Positions 53,974 through 63,084 of a DNA stretch of 64,000 nt are shown piece by piece. The stretch lies in assembly GCA_949299755.1 (NCBI GenBank), contig CASGBA010000006.1:215256-279255 (forward strand). Direction: 5' to 3'. The notes below the pieces were generated by a model, which worked only from the letters and a program-made list of their open reading frames with translations, had not been told where the DNA came from and made no database searches. The DNA comes from an uncultured Treponema sp. (GTDB lineage: Bacteria; Spirochaetota; Spirochaetia; Treponematales; Treponemataceae). Each line of letters begins with the position of its first letter. Within the stretch, counting starts at the first letter, position 1. The position numbers and the translations under genes were made by a program.

Positions 53974-55026
53974 CTAAAATAAATTCATCACAGAATCGGG
54001 AGAACCTTTCAGGAAGGCCTCAAACTGAGGGCTGGCGCCTTGGCGGAAATACCGTGAAAGCTTCGCCACATCCTGGATATCTTCTCCTGAAACAGTGAAT
54101 TGGATACAACTTCCGTGCTTAACTTTTCCCCATTTGAAAAGCGTATTGATGTCAACAATGCGCTCTCCGTCATAATATACATTTACCTGAAGATTCGGGT
54201 ATTTTGCGTTGTAACTGCGTATTATCCTCTTCCAAGCCTCCACATTTCCGTTATGGAACAACTCGTTTGTAACAACAACAGAAACAAAGGGGGTCATTCT
54301 TGCATGGGCGCCTACTGTAGGTGCTGGCTGAGCCTGAGGAGCTGGTTCAGGGGCAGCGGCTTGGGACGTCTGCTGGGCCATGACAACAACCGGTCCGGAT
54401 GCCCTCGGCGCGGCTTTTGTTGTCCGGGAAGCTTTGGCGGCTGTCCGTTTTGCGGCAGGGCGCTTAGGCGCAGCTTTTTTGGGCGCAGAGAAAATGAATT
54501 TACCCTGAAGGAGCTGGGCCGGGGTTTTAGTTTTTAAACCTTCAACAAGGTGGAACAATAACTCCGCCGCGGCATCCGCACCATCAGCAGGATTATCATC
54601 AGGGGTACCCGCATAAACTGTAAGCAATTCATTTTTTCTGAATCCTGAAATCACAGAAGCCGACTCAGGATTTTTGGGATTAAGAACAATAAAGCCCAAA
54701 TCAGGATGATGATAACCAAGGATAAAGTCAAACCGCTTCCAAGCCGCCACCTGTTCGATCAACTGGGAAGCATTATCAACAACCGATTGCAGATTCCCGG
54801 AAAAAACGGAGTATTTCCATTTATCTACAAAAATCATATTGATTAAAGACAAGACTTCACATTCTGAAATCTCTTTTCTCTCAAGAGCTGCGTTGATTTT
54901 ATCCGCAGCATTCACATTCGGACCGCAAACGTCCAGCACATCCAACGTTCTATTGATATGACGGACAGAAGCATTAAACGAATCTTTTGTGGACAACTGG
55001 GAATAAAAAACGGACGATTCAACCAT
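53974..55026 (-). CDS. Protein with C-terminal HPr-like domain and basic linker
   Basis: This is 350 residues. Residues 1-175 form an unrecognised domain. Residues 178-210 are a Lys/Arg/Ala/Pro-rich H1-like linker, followed by an Ala/Pro/Gln-rich stretch. From about residue 244 the sequence tracks the PTS phosphocarrier HPr: MTPFVSVVVTNEL, then PNLQVNVYYDGERIVD, INTLFKWGKVKHGSCIQFTV, and SGEDIQDVAKLSRYF. The GLHARPA phosphorylation motif is replaced by FHNGNVEA and the regulatory Ser segment is changed. AAGGAGG supports ATG 55026 (ATG 55029 is too close). It lies between CfpA and the PPDK-like gene. The HPr call is by eye. Confidence 0.75.
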   Translation of the reverse strand: MVESSVFYSQLSTKDSFNASVRHINRTLDVLDVCGPNVNAADKINAALERKEISECEVLSLINMIFVDKWKYSVFSGNLQSVVDNASQLIEQVAAWKRFDFILGYHHPDLGFIVLNPKNPESASVISGFRKNELLTVYAGTPDDNPADGADAAAELLFHLVEGLKTKTPAQLLQGKFIFSAPKKAAPKRPAAKRTAAKASRTTKAAPRASGPVVVMAQQTSQAAAPEPAPQAQPAPTVGAHARMTPFVSVVVTNELFHNGNVEAWKRIIRSYNAKYPNLQVNVYYDGERIVDINTLFKWGKVKHGSCIQFTVSGEDIQDVAKLSRYFRQGASPQFEAFLKGSPDSVMNLF

Positions 55027-55121
55027 CATCGCCTCCTTCAAAAACAGCGGGAATCCGCCGGAGTAACCGTTTCCGGTTTTTAAATTATTTTATAAAATTT
55101 GAAAATTAACAAAAAAGCGAA

Positions 55122-55151
55122 AACCCCCGGAAGGAGAACTTCCCGGGGGTT
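55122..55151 (-). terminator. Terminator after cfpA
   Basis: AACCCCCGG (55122-55130) pairs with CCGGGGGTT (55143-55151), extended by GGAAG/CTTCC with a one-base bulge. On the minus strand TTTTCGCTTTTTT follows. It would end or attenuate transcription before the HPr-like gene. Confidence 0.8.
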
Positions 55152-55167
55152 CAGTCAACCGAGGGGA

Positions 55168-57249
55168 TTAAACCTCTCTCATTCCCTTTCTACTTCTAGA
55201 CCTGGAGGAAGAAGATGCGCGGCGGCTACGACCGGAATCCACAACTCCTGCCTTCGCAGATTTAGCTGTGGAGCGTCCCCGGCGTCCTGACACAGAAACG
55301 GCGTCTGCGGCTTTAGGAGCGGGGATTGCCGGTGTGGCAGCCTGCTGGGATCCTTCATTCACCATATCCAGATAGGATGCGCGGCCGGAAGGTTCGCCGG
55401 CTGTAGGATCTTCATCAGCGGAAGTAGCGAATGTCTGGGCAATGTCCGCACGTACAGTAGAGCGGCGGCGGCTGAAGGAAGCGAATGCCGCATCCTGGAA
55501 TCCTTTTGAAACTCCATGGAGGAATTCGTTAAGAACGTTAGCCATACCGTCCAAAGTAGCTTTCTTGCGCTTGATGGAAGTAATATCCACATCCAACAAC
55601 AGACCGGGCTGCAAGTGGAAGGGGTTAATCAAATAATCGAACTTGTTGAATTCTTTTTCCAAGAATGCAAGGCGTTCTTCCATAACACGGCGTTCAACCG
55701 GGTACTGATAATCATACATTTTTTTGAGTTTGTCACGCATGATGATCAGGCGTTTGCGCATCTTATCTTTTTCGTAGATAAAGGTGCGGTTCATTTTTTC
55801 AACTTCGGTTTCGCCGGGTTTTACGAATGAAATTTCGTCCCAAACCTTGTTGATATCTTCGTACAGAGGATCGCCGGTCTTGTCCTTGATGTTCTTCTGG
55901 ATTTTGCGTTTGTAGATTTTCGCAAGATCGTTGAAGTCGGTAACGCGTGTAAGGAATTTGGAATCCTCATAGCGGATATCAAGAACATCCCAGAGATGCT
56001 CAATCTCTGTCTCGAATGAGCGGATCATGACTTCGTAAGCCTGGCGTTCTTTCAGCAACTGGGCGTTGTCGAAATAGCGGAGGCGGATCTGATACCGTTC
56101 ATCGGGGAGATTGGCGGTATCTGTATCGTCATATTCGCGGAGAATCAGCTCACGGGCGTTCTTCAGGTTTTCGATGTACTGATAACCCATCTTGGAGGTA
56201 TCAAGAATCGATGTGAGGGAGTTGATGGCCGTGTTGAATCCACGGTTACGGATGTTCTCAGTATCGATGATTTTCTTGATATTCTCACGGATGTTGAGCT
56301 GGTCGAAGGTCTCAGGATCAATCTCGGCGCGGAGATTGTTGATGCGTTCCATCATTTCTTTTGCCATGATGGAATAGCGGCGGCTCTTGGGATTGTCAAT
56401 ATCATCGTCAGTAAAGTCCTTAACGTGATTCATCTTGGCGAAGATGATTTCACCGTCAGTGAGCTCTTCCAGACCCTTATCGATGCGCTCATCTTTCATT
56501 TTTTCAATGATCTTATCGATGGCATCCATGTAGTGGTTTGAAAGAAGGTCTTTGATCAGATATTCCACAGTGGCCTGATATTGGAAAATCGGGCTGATGA
56601 GCTCAGAGTCAAGGATGTTGACAGAGAGTTTTACATCAGTAACTGTTTTCGGCTTGTAAATATTGTCTTTGAAAGCACATTTTACAATAGAATAAGCGTT
56701 TTCACCGCGGACGAAAGCACCAACGTCTGTTTTCTGGCGCAACAACGAGTTTGTCAATGTTTCCAAATCGTTCACACCACGCTGGATATGTCCCTGCAAG
56801 TGGCCGTACATATTGACCATTGACTTTTCAATTTCACCGGTATTGAACTTATCCGCTCCACCGACTTCATCCAACAGGTTGGCAATTTCTTTCGGTGTAT
56901 AGCGGTTAAGAACCTTCATTTCCTCGCGGTCAATGAAGCCACGGACTTTCTTGAGCATTTCATCTTCAGCCGTAACCATGTAACGGTTGAACATGTTCTG
57001 GTAGTTCTGGTTAAAGTAGTTGTAAAGCTTCTCTTTAACACCACCCATAACATCGAGGCGTTCAAGAACTTCTTTAGGAAGTTTAGCATTCATGTGATGA
57101 AGGACTTTATTTGTCTCTTCTTCCAGAAGCTGGTTAACTTCTTTCTGCTGGTCGCGGTAGTCCTGTGCAAGAGAGTTGCGGGAACCTACTGCACTCGGTT
57201 TTTCAGGATGAAAAACATTAGGGCTGCGGGGTAAATCAAGACTTCCCAT
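55168..57249 (-). CDS. cfpA: Cytoplasmic filament protein A
   Basis: This is 693 residues. CfpA builds the ribbon-like cytoplasmic filaments that run under the flagella in treponemes and are needed for normal cell division. The recognition is from the characteristic N-terminus ([20 protein letters not shown]), the highly charged, almost wholly alpha-helical body with heptad-like stretches, and the locus order. No signal peptide or catalytic motif is present. The C-terminal 50 residues turn into an Arg/Ser/Lys-rich segment ([14 protein letters not shown] and [13 protein letters not shown]). AAGGAG precedes ATG 57249; the in-frame ATG at 57291 is upstream of it and rejected. Codon choice looks stronger than in the neighbours, fitting high expression. 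Confidence 0.92.
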   Translation of the reverse strand: MGSLDLPRSPNVFHPEKPSAVGSRNSLAQDYRDQQKEVNQLLEEETNKVLHHMNAKLPKEVLERLDVMGGVKEKLYNYFNQNYQNMFNRYMVTAEDEMLKKVRGFIDREEMKVLNRYTPKEIANLLDEVGGADKFNTGEIEKSMVNMYGHLQGHIQRGVNDLETLTNSLLRQKTDVGAFVRGENAYSIVKCAFKDNIYKPKTVTDVKLSVNILDSELISPIFQYQATVEYLIKDLLSNHYMDAIDKIIEKMKDERIDKGLEELTDGEIIFAKMNHVKDFTDDDIDNPKSRRYSIMAKEMMERINNLRAEIDPETFDQLNIRENIKKIIDTENIRNRGFNTAINSLTSILDTSKMGYQYIENLKNARELILREYDDTDTANLPDERYQIRLRYFDNAQLLKERQAYEVMIRSFETEIEHLWDVLDIRYEDSKFLTRVTDFNDLAKIYKRKIQKNIKDKTGDPLYEDINKVWDEISFVKPGETEVEKMNRTFIYEKDKMRKRLIIMRDKLKKMYDYQYPVERRVMEERLAFLEKEFNKFDYLINPFHLQPGLLLDVDITSIKRKKATLDGMANVLNEFLHGVSKGFQDAAFASFSRRRSTVRADIAQTFATSADEDPTAGEPSGRASYLDMVNEGSQQAATPAIPAPKAADAVSVSGRRGRSTAKSAKAGVVDSGRSRRASSSSRSRSRKGMREV

Positions 57250-57343
57250 GATTAAGGTCTCCTTTATCCTTTTTAGAATTAAGTTCTGCAAAGCCGGACA
57301 GCGGCTCCAACCAATGAATCCGCGAACAGCTGCAATTAAGGAT

Positions 57344-57368
57344 ATCCTATATTAACGGCATCCTATAT
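57344..57368. repeat. Nine-base direct repeat at the cfpA transcription start
   Basis: ATCCTATAT occurs at 57344-57352 and again at 57360-57368, 16 bases apart, at and just downstream of the predicted cfpA start. It could be a regulator-binding site. Confidence 0.4.
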
Positions 57369-57373
57369 CCATT

Positions 57374-57401
57374 ATTATAGCTGAAGCAAAAAATATGTAA
57401 A
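57374..57401 (-). promoter_or_regulatory. Promoter of cfpA
   Basis: On the minus strand TTTACA (57401-57396), 16 bases and a perfect TATAAT (57379-57374), with A/T-rich upstream sequence resembling an UP element. The leader is about 118 bases. Confidence 0.65.
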
Positions 57402-57475
57402 GCACTTTTTTTTTTTACGAAAAAAATTATATTCAAAATATATAAAATATGTGTAAAAAAAATGAATTTATAGTG

Positions 57476-57481
57476 TATAAT
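57476..57481 (+). promoter_or_regulatory. -10 box of the vWA gene (candidate near-leaderless start)
   Basis: A perfect TATAAT ends nine bases before ATG 57491, with no Shine-Dalgarno sequence between. The -35 region is A-rich without a good hexamer. Confidence 0.45.
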
Positions 57482-57490
57482 CATTGTTAT

Positions 57491-58564
57491 ATGATGAAAA
57501 AAATTCTTTGTTTTGCAACAGTATTATTTCTAAGTTTATCAGGCGGGGCTGTGATTACAGCCGGAGAAAGGACTGTACCGGTGGATATTTTTATCCTGGT
57601 GGATAAATCCCTTTCAATGGAAGAATCCAAAACATTCCCGGATTTGAAAAAGTGGACGGACGAACAACTGACCGGACAAATGCTTGTGGAAGGCGATTGG
57701 CTTACCATATATCAGTTTTATGGCAAGGCTGAGAATGTTTTAACCCTTACAATAAACAATGAGGATGACAAAGCAAGGGTAAAAGAAGCCTTTGATTCAA
57801 TAATACCGGACGGTAAATTCACCGACATAGGCCTTGCCTTGGATACCATAAAAGCGTCCCTGGACAAGAGGCTGGGGAACGGCAGGTACAAAATAATGCT
57901 TCTATTGACAGATTTAAGGCAGGAAGCGCCCTGGACCTCAAAATATCCAGGTACAATCGACCCTTTCAAAAGCCCTTACCTGGCGGAAGCCAGAACCGTT
58001 GATCACGGCGGATGGTATGAGATAACGCTGGATATGGATATACATGACCAGGTTGTAACCCTTAGCCGGGAATTATTTAAAACCATAGAAACCCTTGAAG
58101 GAACATCCCATGAAACCCTGTCTGAAGGGCAGGAATACTTTGATGTTCAAACTTACGGAGAAACAACTTCCTCCGGCCCAGGGATTTCCGGAGAAACGGC
58201 TGCCCCAACGGGTACCGGAGCCACAACCGGCGGAACAGGAACCCTTTCCCAAGGAAATTATTCCGCCGAAACTGTTGATGGACAGGTTGTAAGACAAAAT
58301 TACACCGAAGGCGGAACAGGTATAGCCAGAATGATTGACACCTGGGAAGAAAATCCGGAAGCCGAATCGGCGGATCAGAAACAAAGAGCTGCCGGCGGAG
58401 GATTTAATATACCCGCAAACTACCTCTACATAGGAGGAGTAATCCTGTTACTGCTCCTGCTTATTGTTGTTATTGGGTTAATCAGATCGAGAAAACCGTC
58501 CGATGAGAAGAAAAATCCGGCAAAAGCGGTGGATCTTATGGATTCCAACAGATGGGATAAATAA
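57491..58564 (+). CDS. Exported von Willebrand A-domain protein with C-terminal membrane anchor
   Basis: This is 357 residues from ATG 57491 (ATG 57449 and 57494 are alternatives). A signal peptide is followed by a vWA domain (about 28-200) with an intact MIDAS metal site: DKSLS, the Thr in GKFTDIGLAL, and LLTDLRQ. A Gly/Thr/Ser-rich linker leads to a membrane helix (about 312-332) and a short Lys/Asp-rich cytoplasmic tail. The gene sits where T. pallidum has TP0750, a vWA-type protease/fibrinogen-binding protein, next to pallilysin. Host-protein binding by this copy is not shown by the sequence. Confidence 0.85.
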   Translation: MMKKILCFATVLFLSLSGGAVITAGERTVPVDIFILVDKSLSMEESKTFPDLKKWTDEQLTGQMLVEGDWLTIYQFYGKAENVLTLTINNEDDKARVKEAFDSIIPDGKFTDIGLALDTIKASLDKRLGNGRYKIMLLLTDLRQEAPWTSKYPGTIDPFKSPYLAEARTVDHGGWYEITLDMDIHDQVVTLSRELFKTIETLEGTSHETLSEGQEYFDVQTYGETTSSGPGISGETAAPTGTGATTGGTGTLSQGNYSAETVDGQVVRQNYTEGGTGIARMIDTWEENPEAESADQKQRAAGGGFNIPANYLYIGGVILLLLLLIVVIGLIRSRKPSDEKKNPAKAVDLMDSNRWDK

Positions 58565-58641
58565 AACCCGTCAGGAACCAAAAAGAAAAGACAAAACAGA
58601 ATTTCTCTGGTAATTTTATACAACGGAAACATGGGTGGAGC

Positions 58642-60159
58642 ATGATAGGAAGAACGCATTTTATTGTAATTATAGCCGCTGTATTCATTATTCTTGTGGC
58701 AGGGCTAATCCTTTCATTCATTTTTATTGCCGGAGGAAGCGGACCAAATAATTCAGGGGCTCCCAAAACCTCGGTTCCCAGGACCGGGAAACAGGAATAT
58801 CCGGAAGGAAGCAATTATTCGGAAGACGGCATTTACGACAATCAGGAACAAATTGTACCGGTTTTCCCTTTGGAAACCGGGGAAGTTTTTATACAGGCTG
58901 TCAATGCGGACATTAACATGGACGGAACCTATGACCAAATATGCGCGCTCCGGCAAATAACCGATTCCAGGATTTATATTGTATGCGCTATCCAAAATCC
59001 GGTTACAGGAATCTATTCCAGACTGGATCCCCTTAGAACTGAAGTAACCCAAGCCCGTACCCTTTTAATGTATTTGGCGGACATAACCGGGGAACAGAAA
59101 AATTCCCTGGTTTATTCCGGAATGAATTCCGACAATCTTCAGGTTCTGGGCGTTTATCTGGTTGAAGAACTTGAAAACAAAAGGAACAGCAAGGATTCCC
59201 AGATTTCATTCAAGGAGATATTGAATATTTCCGCCGACGGGTCAATTACCGTAGAAGAAATCCCCCGTTCGGATGCTTACAACCTGGGTCTGGCCAACGG
59301 CGACAGTTATCCTGTGGTTTCTTATAGCTCGGTGCAGGATGAAAACTCCGGTGACCAGAATTTCAACCAAATGCAGAGAACCTATAGATGGGATCAGGAA
59401 CAAAGGATTTACACCCTTGCTTCAGAAAAGATTATTTCCGCCAGAAATTCAGGTACGAGGGTTTTACGGAAACTGAGCGAAGGAGGAGTCCCGGCCTTTT
59501 CCGAATTCCTTAGGGGATTATGGTACAAAGATTCCCTGAATGCTGAAAGCCAGCAGATCTTTTTCAACCTTGAGGATGAAGAGATAATATTCAAGGAAGA
59601 AGCGACCGAGGAGATTTTCCGGACTGAAAATATTTCGGCCAGAAGATACGGGGTATATCTGATAACAAAGAACAGTTTGATTTCAAACATACGGCGGCTC
59701 ATCGATATAGAAATAATAGGCGTGGATGAAATAAAAATAAGGGTAACCGATGATGTCAGATTGAAAATAGGTGTAGGCTCCATGTGGGACGGAACCTACA
59801 GAAAACTGAAAAACTTCACCACCCTGCAAAGTGATGACGAGGCGGTAATTTTCACCGACAAAATAGAAAAACCAGGAAGCAAATGGACCGATGACGCGGG
59901 AAATTCCTATAGTTTTGTAAATGGCAATTATACTTATACCGGGCCCGTAAATTCAGAAACAGGTAAGTACGCTGTTTATCTGATACAGGGGGAACCGGTT
60001 ATGCAAATGAAAAGACATAAATCCGGGGAAACTGTTTTTTACCTGATTGAAAACATGAAAGATGAAAGTGCCGTGTTACAGGAAATCATCCCTTCCACCA
60101 ACGGTTTTACACGGACGAATTCTCCGGCAATAACAATAAAAAACACAGGTGACGGATAA
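58642..60159 (+). CDS. Pallilysin-locus protein (TP0751 positional counterpart)
   Basis: This is 505 residues. An N-terminal signal-anchor (about 8-30) is followed by a Gly/Pro/Ser-rich linker and a beta-rich region. VFIQAVNADINMDGTYDQI looks like an FG-GAP/EF-type acidic loop. The C-terminal half continues beta-rich, with WYKDSL, GVYLITK and MWDGTYRK segments. The position right after the vWA gene matches pallilysin of T. pallidum, but no HExxH zinc motif is present, so it is not expected to be a metalloprotease. GGTGGAG precedes the ATG. The homology is by position and general character, not by strong motifs. Confidence 0.65.
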   Translation: MIGRTHFIVIIAAVFIILVAGLILSFIFIAGGSGPNNSGAPKTSVPRTGKQEYPEGSNYSEDGIYDNQEQIVPVFPLETGEVFIQAVNADINMDGTYDQICALRQITDSRIYIVCAIQNPVTGIYSRLDPLRTEVTQARTLLMYLADITGEQKNSLVYSGMNSDNLQVLGVYLVEELENKRNSKDSQISFKEILNISADGSITVEEIPRSDAYNLGLANGDSYPVVSYSSVQDENSGDQNFNQMQRTYRWDQEQRIYTLASEKIISARNSGTRVLRKLSEGGVPAFSEFLRGLWYKDSLNAESQQIFFNLEDEEIIFKEEATEEIFRTENISARRYGVYLITKNSLISNIRRLIDIEIIGVDEIKIRVTDDVRLKIGVGSMWDGTYRKLKNFTTLQSDDEAVIFTDKIEKPGSKWTDDAGNSYSFVNGNYTYTGPVNSETGKYAVYLIQGEPVMQMKRHKSGETVFYLIENMKDESAVLQEIIPSTNGFTRTNSPAITIKNTGDG

Positions 60160-60210
60160 AAGACATTGATTTATTCTGCCAGACTTAAATTCCGTACTTA
60201 ATTCGGAAAA

Positions 60211-61311
60211 TCAATCAATCACCAGATAGCTTTCAAAACCCTTGTCTTTTAACTGCATGGCGGTGGAACCGGATTCATCTTCCGGGATTAAAACCGAAAA
60301 ATAGGTTGTCCCCGATTCTCTTTTCTCCTGGCGGATGAAAACACGGAACCCGGCTTTTGAAAGCTCTTCCGCCATCGCCTCCGCATTTACACGGCTTTTA
60401 AAGAATCCGGTTTGTTGCCATAAACCCTTCGCCACCGGGTCCGAAGTGCTGCTTGCGGAGGTTGTAACAGACTGTCCTTTCCCGCCGGTTTCCCGGGACG
60501 GACTTGATCCTGAGCCTATATTGGAATCCCCTGTTGAGGAAATCCCAGCATAAGAAGAGCCGGCGGCGGATGATTCCTGGATACGGGAAGCCATGCGTCT
60601 TTCTCCGGCAGGCATAAAGTACCAAAAAGCCTGCGGAGACAAGGCAGCCTCGCCCCGGACCAGGGAAGCTTCCATGGAGTCGGAATACTCTGAAAGGAGC
60701 CTGTTCTTTGCGTTGCTGTCATCAGCCGCATACCACAAAATAAAAAGCATTTGGGGATAAAAAGGTTTAAAAGCACTGTTACTTGTATAAGTCCTTAACA
60801 AAGAGAAGGCGCCTTCTGTGTCACCTTCCGCCAGCTGGATACAGGCGGAATAAAACCTGGCGCGGCACAGGACATCAGGCTCAAAACAACCCAGCAAGGT
60901 TTTTTGAACGAGATCCGAAGCCTTTTCCCTGTCATTTATATACATGTAACAGCGGGCTCCGTCCAAATACAGATTGAAATTTTCAGGAGAGATCCCGGCA
61001 GCCTTAACATAATGTCCGGCTGCACTTTCAAAGAATCCGGAGCGTTCCTCATAATCCGCAAACAAAAACAAGAGTTGCCTTTTATCCTCAAGATTCCGGA
61101 GGGAGGATAACCTTGAATTAAAAGAGGATGTAACGGCTTCACGGGTTTTATTTTCAAAGATTGCGGAAACCGCTTCCGAAACAGCCTTTGAAACCTGCCC
61201 AGGATAACTGTTTCCGGGAGAATTCTGAGTGAAAACGGGGAAAGATACAAAACAAATAAAAACCGGCACAAAGAAAGAAAACCGGAGGCTTTTTGCCTTC
61301 AATATTTTCAT
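60211..61311 (-). CDS. Exported TPR and SPOR-domain protein
   Basis: This is 366 residues. A signal peptide ending PVFTQ is followed by helical TPR-like repeats (about 60-215; AAGHYVKAAGISPENFNLYL is the clearest), then a Ser/Gly-rich linker and a C-terminal SPOR domain (about 292-366) with GLWQQTGFFKSRVNAEAMAE and YFSVLIPED. SPOR domains bind denuded glycan at the septum, so a role in division or wall remodelling is likely. The start overlaps the end of the LapA-like gene by four bases (ATGA). Confidence 0.83.
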   Translation of the reverse strand: MKILKAKSLRFSFFVPVFICFVSFPVFTQNSPGNSYPGQVSKAVSEAVSAIFENKTREAVTSSFNSRLSSLRNLEDKRQLLFLFADYEERSGFFESAAGHYVKAAGISPENFNLYLDGARCYMYINDREKASDLVQKTLLGCFEPDVLCRARFYSACIQLAEGDTEGAFSLLRTYTSNSAFKPFYPQMLFILWYAADDSNAKNRLLSEYSDSMEASLVRGEAALSPQAFWYFMPAGERRMASRIQESSAAGSSYAGISSTGDSNIGSGSSPSRETGGKGQSVTTSASSTSDPVAKGLWQQTGFFKSRVNAEAMAEELSKAGFRVFIRQEKRESGTTYFSVLIPEDESGSTAMQLKDKGFESYLVID

Positions 61312-61643
61312 TCTTTTACATCTCCGGGAGAATCCGTCTTTTTTTCAGGGGTATTTACCGGAGCGGGACCGGCAGAAAATCCGGGGGTTTCTTTTTCCCG
61401 GACTTTTTTCATCTCTTGCGGTTTTTTATTCTTGTCAAAAGACACATTTTTCTTTTTAAACACAAAGAAGGGGACGGAAACCAGAATTCCAGCCGCAAAA
61501 GAAACAAGAATCGTAATATATACCGGTACTGATTTGAAAACACGGAACAACAGCCATACATCGCACTTGTTGTCAAGATTAAAACCAATGAATGCGCCTT
61601 CAAAAACAACCAGAAGCAAAATCAATATAAGACGGACAGGCAT
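61308..61643 (-). CDS. Small LapA-like membrane protein
   Basis: This is 111 residues with two membrane helices (about 3-20 and 42-64) separated by a short loop, then a Lys/Glu/Pro-rich cytoplasmic tail. This resembles LapA/DUF1049 proteins, which support lipopolysaccharide assembly elsewhere; the assignment is by layout only. AAGGAGG precedes the ATG. It is translationally coupled to the SPOR-domain gene. Confidence 0.65.
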   Translation of the reverse strand: MPVRLILILLLVVFEGAFIGFNLDNKCDVWLLFRVFKSVPVYITILVSFAAGILVSVPFFVFKKKNVSFDKNKKPQEMKKVREKETPGFSAGPAPVNTPEKKTDSPGDVKE

Positions 61644-61710
61644 TTTTTTCCTCCTTGGGAACCAGAATCTGAAAACCAGATACCTGGATTTATCAGTTTA
61701 AATTATAAGC

Positions 61711-63063
61711 TTAAACGGACGGTGATATTTTCGCACGAAACGTCTTTCCCCGCAAGCACATCAATTCTGCCTGTACAAAGGAACCTATCAAGTTACCGTC
61801 CAGTTTACCGTCAAAAACAACCATTTCCCCCCTTTCAGTATGGCCGAAAAGCTCATCAGGATTGTTCCTGGAAACAGATTCAACCAAAACGGGGACAACC
61901 TTCCCCACCCTTTTCCGCATTTCCTCAGCGGAAATTTTCATTTGCAGGGAAATCACCCGGTCAAGCCTTTCCTTACGCACCTGTTCGGGAATTTGATCCG
62001 GCATGGAAAAAGCCTTTGTCCCTTCCCGGGGATTAAAATGATACATATACGCAGACTCAAAGCGAATTTCTTCCATCAGGGAAAGGACTTCCTCAAAGTC
62101 TTTTTCAGTTTCCCCGGGAAAACCCACAAGGATATCCGTCGAAAGGGAAGCGTCGGGTATGTTTTTCCGGATTTTTTCCGCCAGGGCAATGTATTTTTCC
62201 CGGGTGTACCCCCTATTCATAGCCTTTAATATGCGGGTTGAACCATGCTGGGCGGGAAGATGTATCATCTTGCAAACTGACTTTTCCGCCGCGATTGTTC
62301 CGATTAAATCCTCCGAAAAATCCTTGGGATGGCTCGACATAAACCGAATCCATTTTAGGGAGGAAAGGCCGCTGCCACCGTTTTTTTCAGACACCCGGGC
62401 AACAGCGGATAAAAGGGAGGGGAAATCCCCGGCGGCGGAACCGCCTTCCCAGCGGTAGGAATTGACGTTCTGTCCCAGAAGGGTTATCTCTTTCACCCCC
62501 TTCGCAAAGAGGGAGTCAATTTCACGGAGGATATCCCCGGGATCCCGGGAAACTTCCCTGCCCCGGACATAGGGGACAATGCAATATGAGCAGAAATTAT
62601 TGCAGCCATTCATTATGGGAACAAAGGACTGGAAAGATCCCTGGGAATAGGAAGAGGGGGCGAAAAAATAAGTTTCCCCGGCAGGTTTTTCTTCCACCGG
62701 GACATAGGGCGCGTTTTTTTCAAAAGCCTGGAAAACATCAGGGAAAATATGCTTTTCAAACATCCCCACAACCACATCAACGCAGGGGAACTGTTTTTGG
62801 ATTTCATCATGAAGCCGTTCCGCCATGCAGCCTGTCAAAATGAGGAAAAAGGGCCTTTTTTTCTTCAAGGCGGCGAAATACGCCAGCCTGCCGAAAACCC
62901 TTGTTTCAGCTGTTATCCTGACGGAACAGGTGTTGATTATAACAAGGCCTGCGGTTTCCGCTGAAGGGGCTTTTTTCCAGCCCCGGGAAAGTAAAATCTG
63001 CTCGACGGAAGCGGATTCCGCCTGATTCATCTGGCAGCCGTAGGTTTCAAAAAAGTAAGTCAT
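61711..63063 (-). CDS. miaB: tRNA-2-methylthio-N6-isopentenyladenosine synthase
   Basis: This 450-residue radical-SAM methylthiotransferase modifies A37 of tRNAs reading UNN codons. The N-terminal UPF0004 domain starts FFETYGCQMNQAES, with Cys residues at CSVRI and LTGCMAE binding the auxiliary cluster. The radical-SAM triad is CNNFCSYC. LLGQNVNSYRW and LSTDILVGFPGETEKDF are MiaB signatures. A TRAM domain ends the protein. It sits after folE2 by 21 bases, probably in one transcript. Confidence 0.95.
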   Translation of the reverse strand: MTYFFETYGCQMNQAESASVEQILLSRGWKKAPSAETAGLVIINTCSVRITAETRVFGRLAYFAALKKKRPFFLILTGCMAERLHDEIQKQFPCVDVVVGMFEKHIFPDVFQAFEKNAPYVPVEEKPAGETYFFAPSSYSQGSFQSFVPIMNGCNNFCSYCIVPYVRGREVSRDPGDILREIDSLFAKGVKEITLLGQNVNSYRWEGGSAAGDFPSLLSAVARVSEKNGGSGLSSLKWIRFMSSHPKDFSEDLIGTIAAEKSVCKMIHLPAQHGSTRILKAMNRGYTREKYIALAEKIRKNIPDASLSTDILVGFPGETEKDFEEVLSLMEEIRFESAYMYHFNPREGTKAFSMPDQIPEQVRKERLDRVISLQMKISAEEMRKRVGKVVPVLVESVSRNNPDELFGHTERGEMVVFDGKLDGNLIGSFVQAELMCLRGKTFRAKISPSV

Positions 63064-63084
63064 TTCCCGAATAATAGCAGAAAA

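Noticed and set aside
51113..57249. Mobile element or horizontal island at the PPDK/HPr/CfpA locus
   Set aside because: No transposase, integrase, terminal repeats, tRNA junction or clear composition shift; the order matches what I remember of T. pallidum.
58642..60159. Metalloprotease motif expected from pallilysin
   Set aside because: I scanned the translation for HExxH and found none, so protease activity is not claimed.
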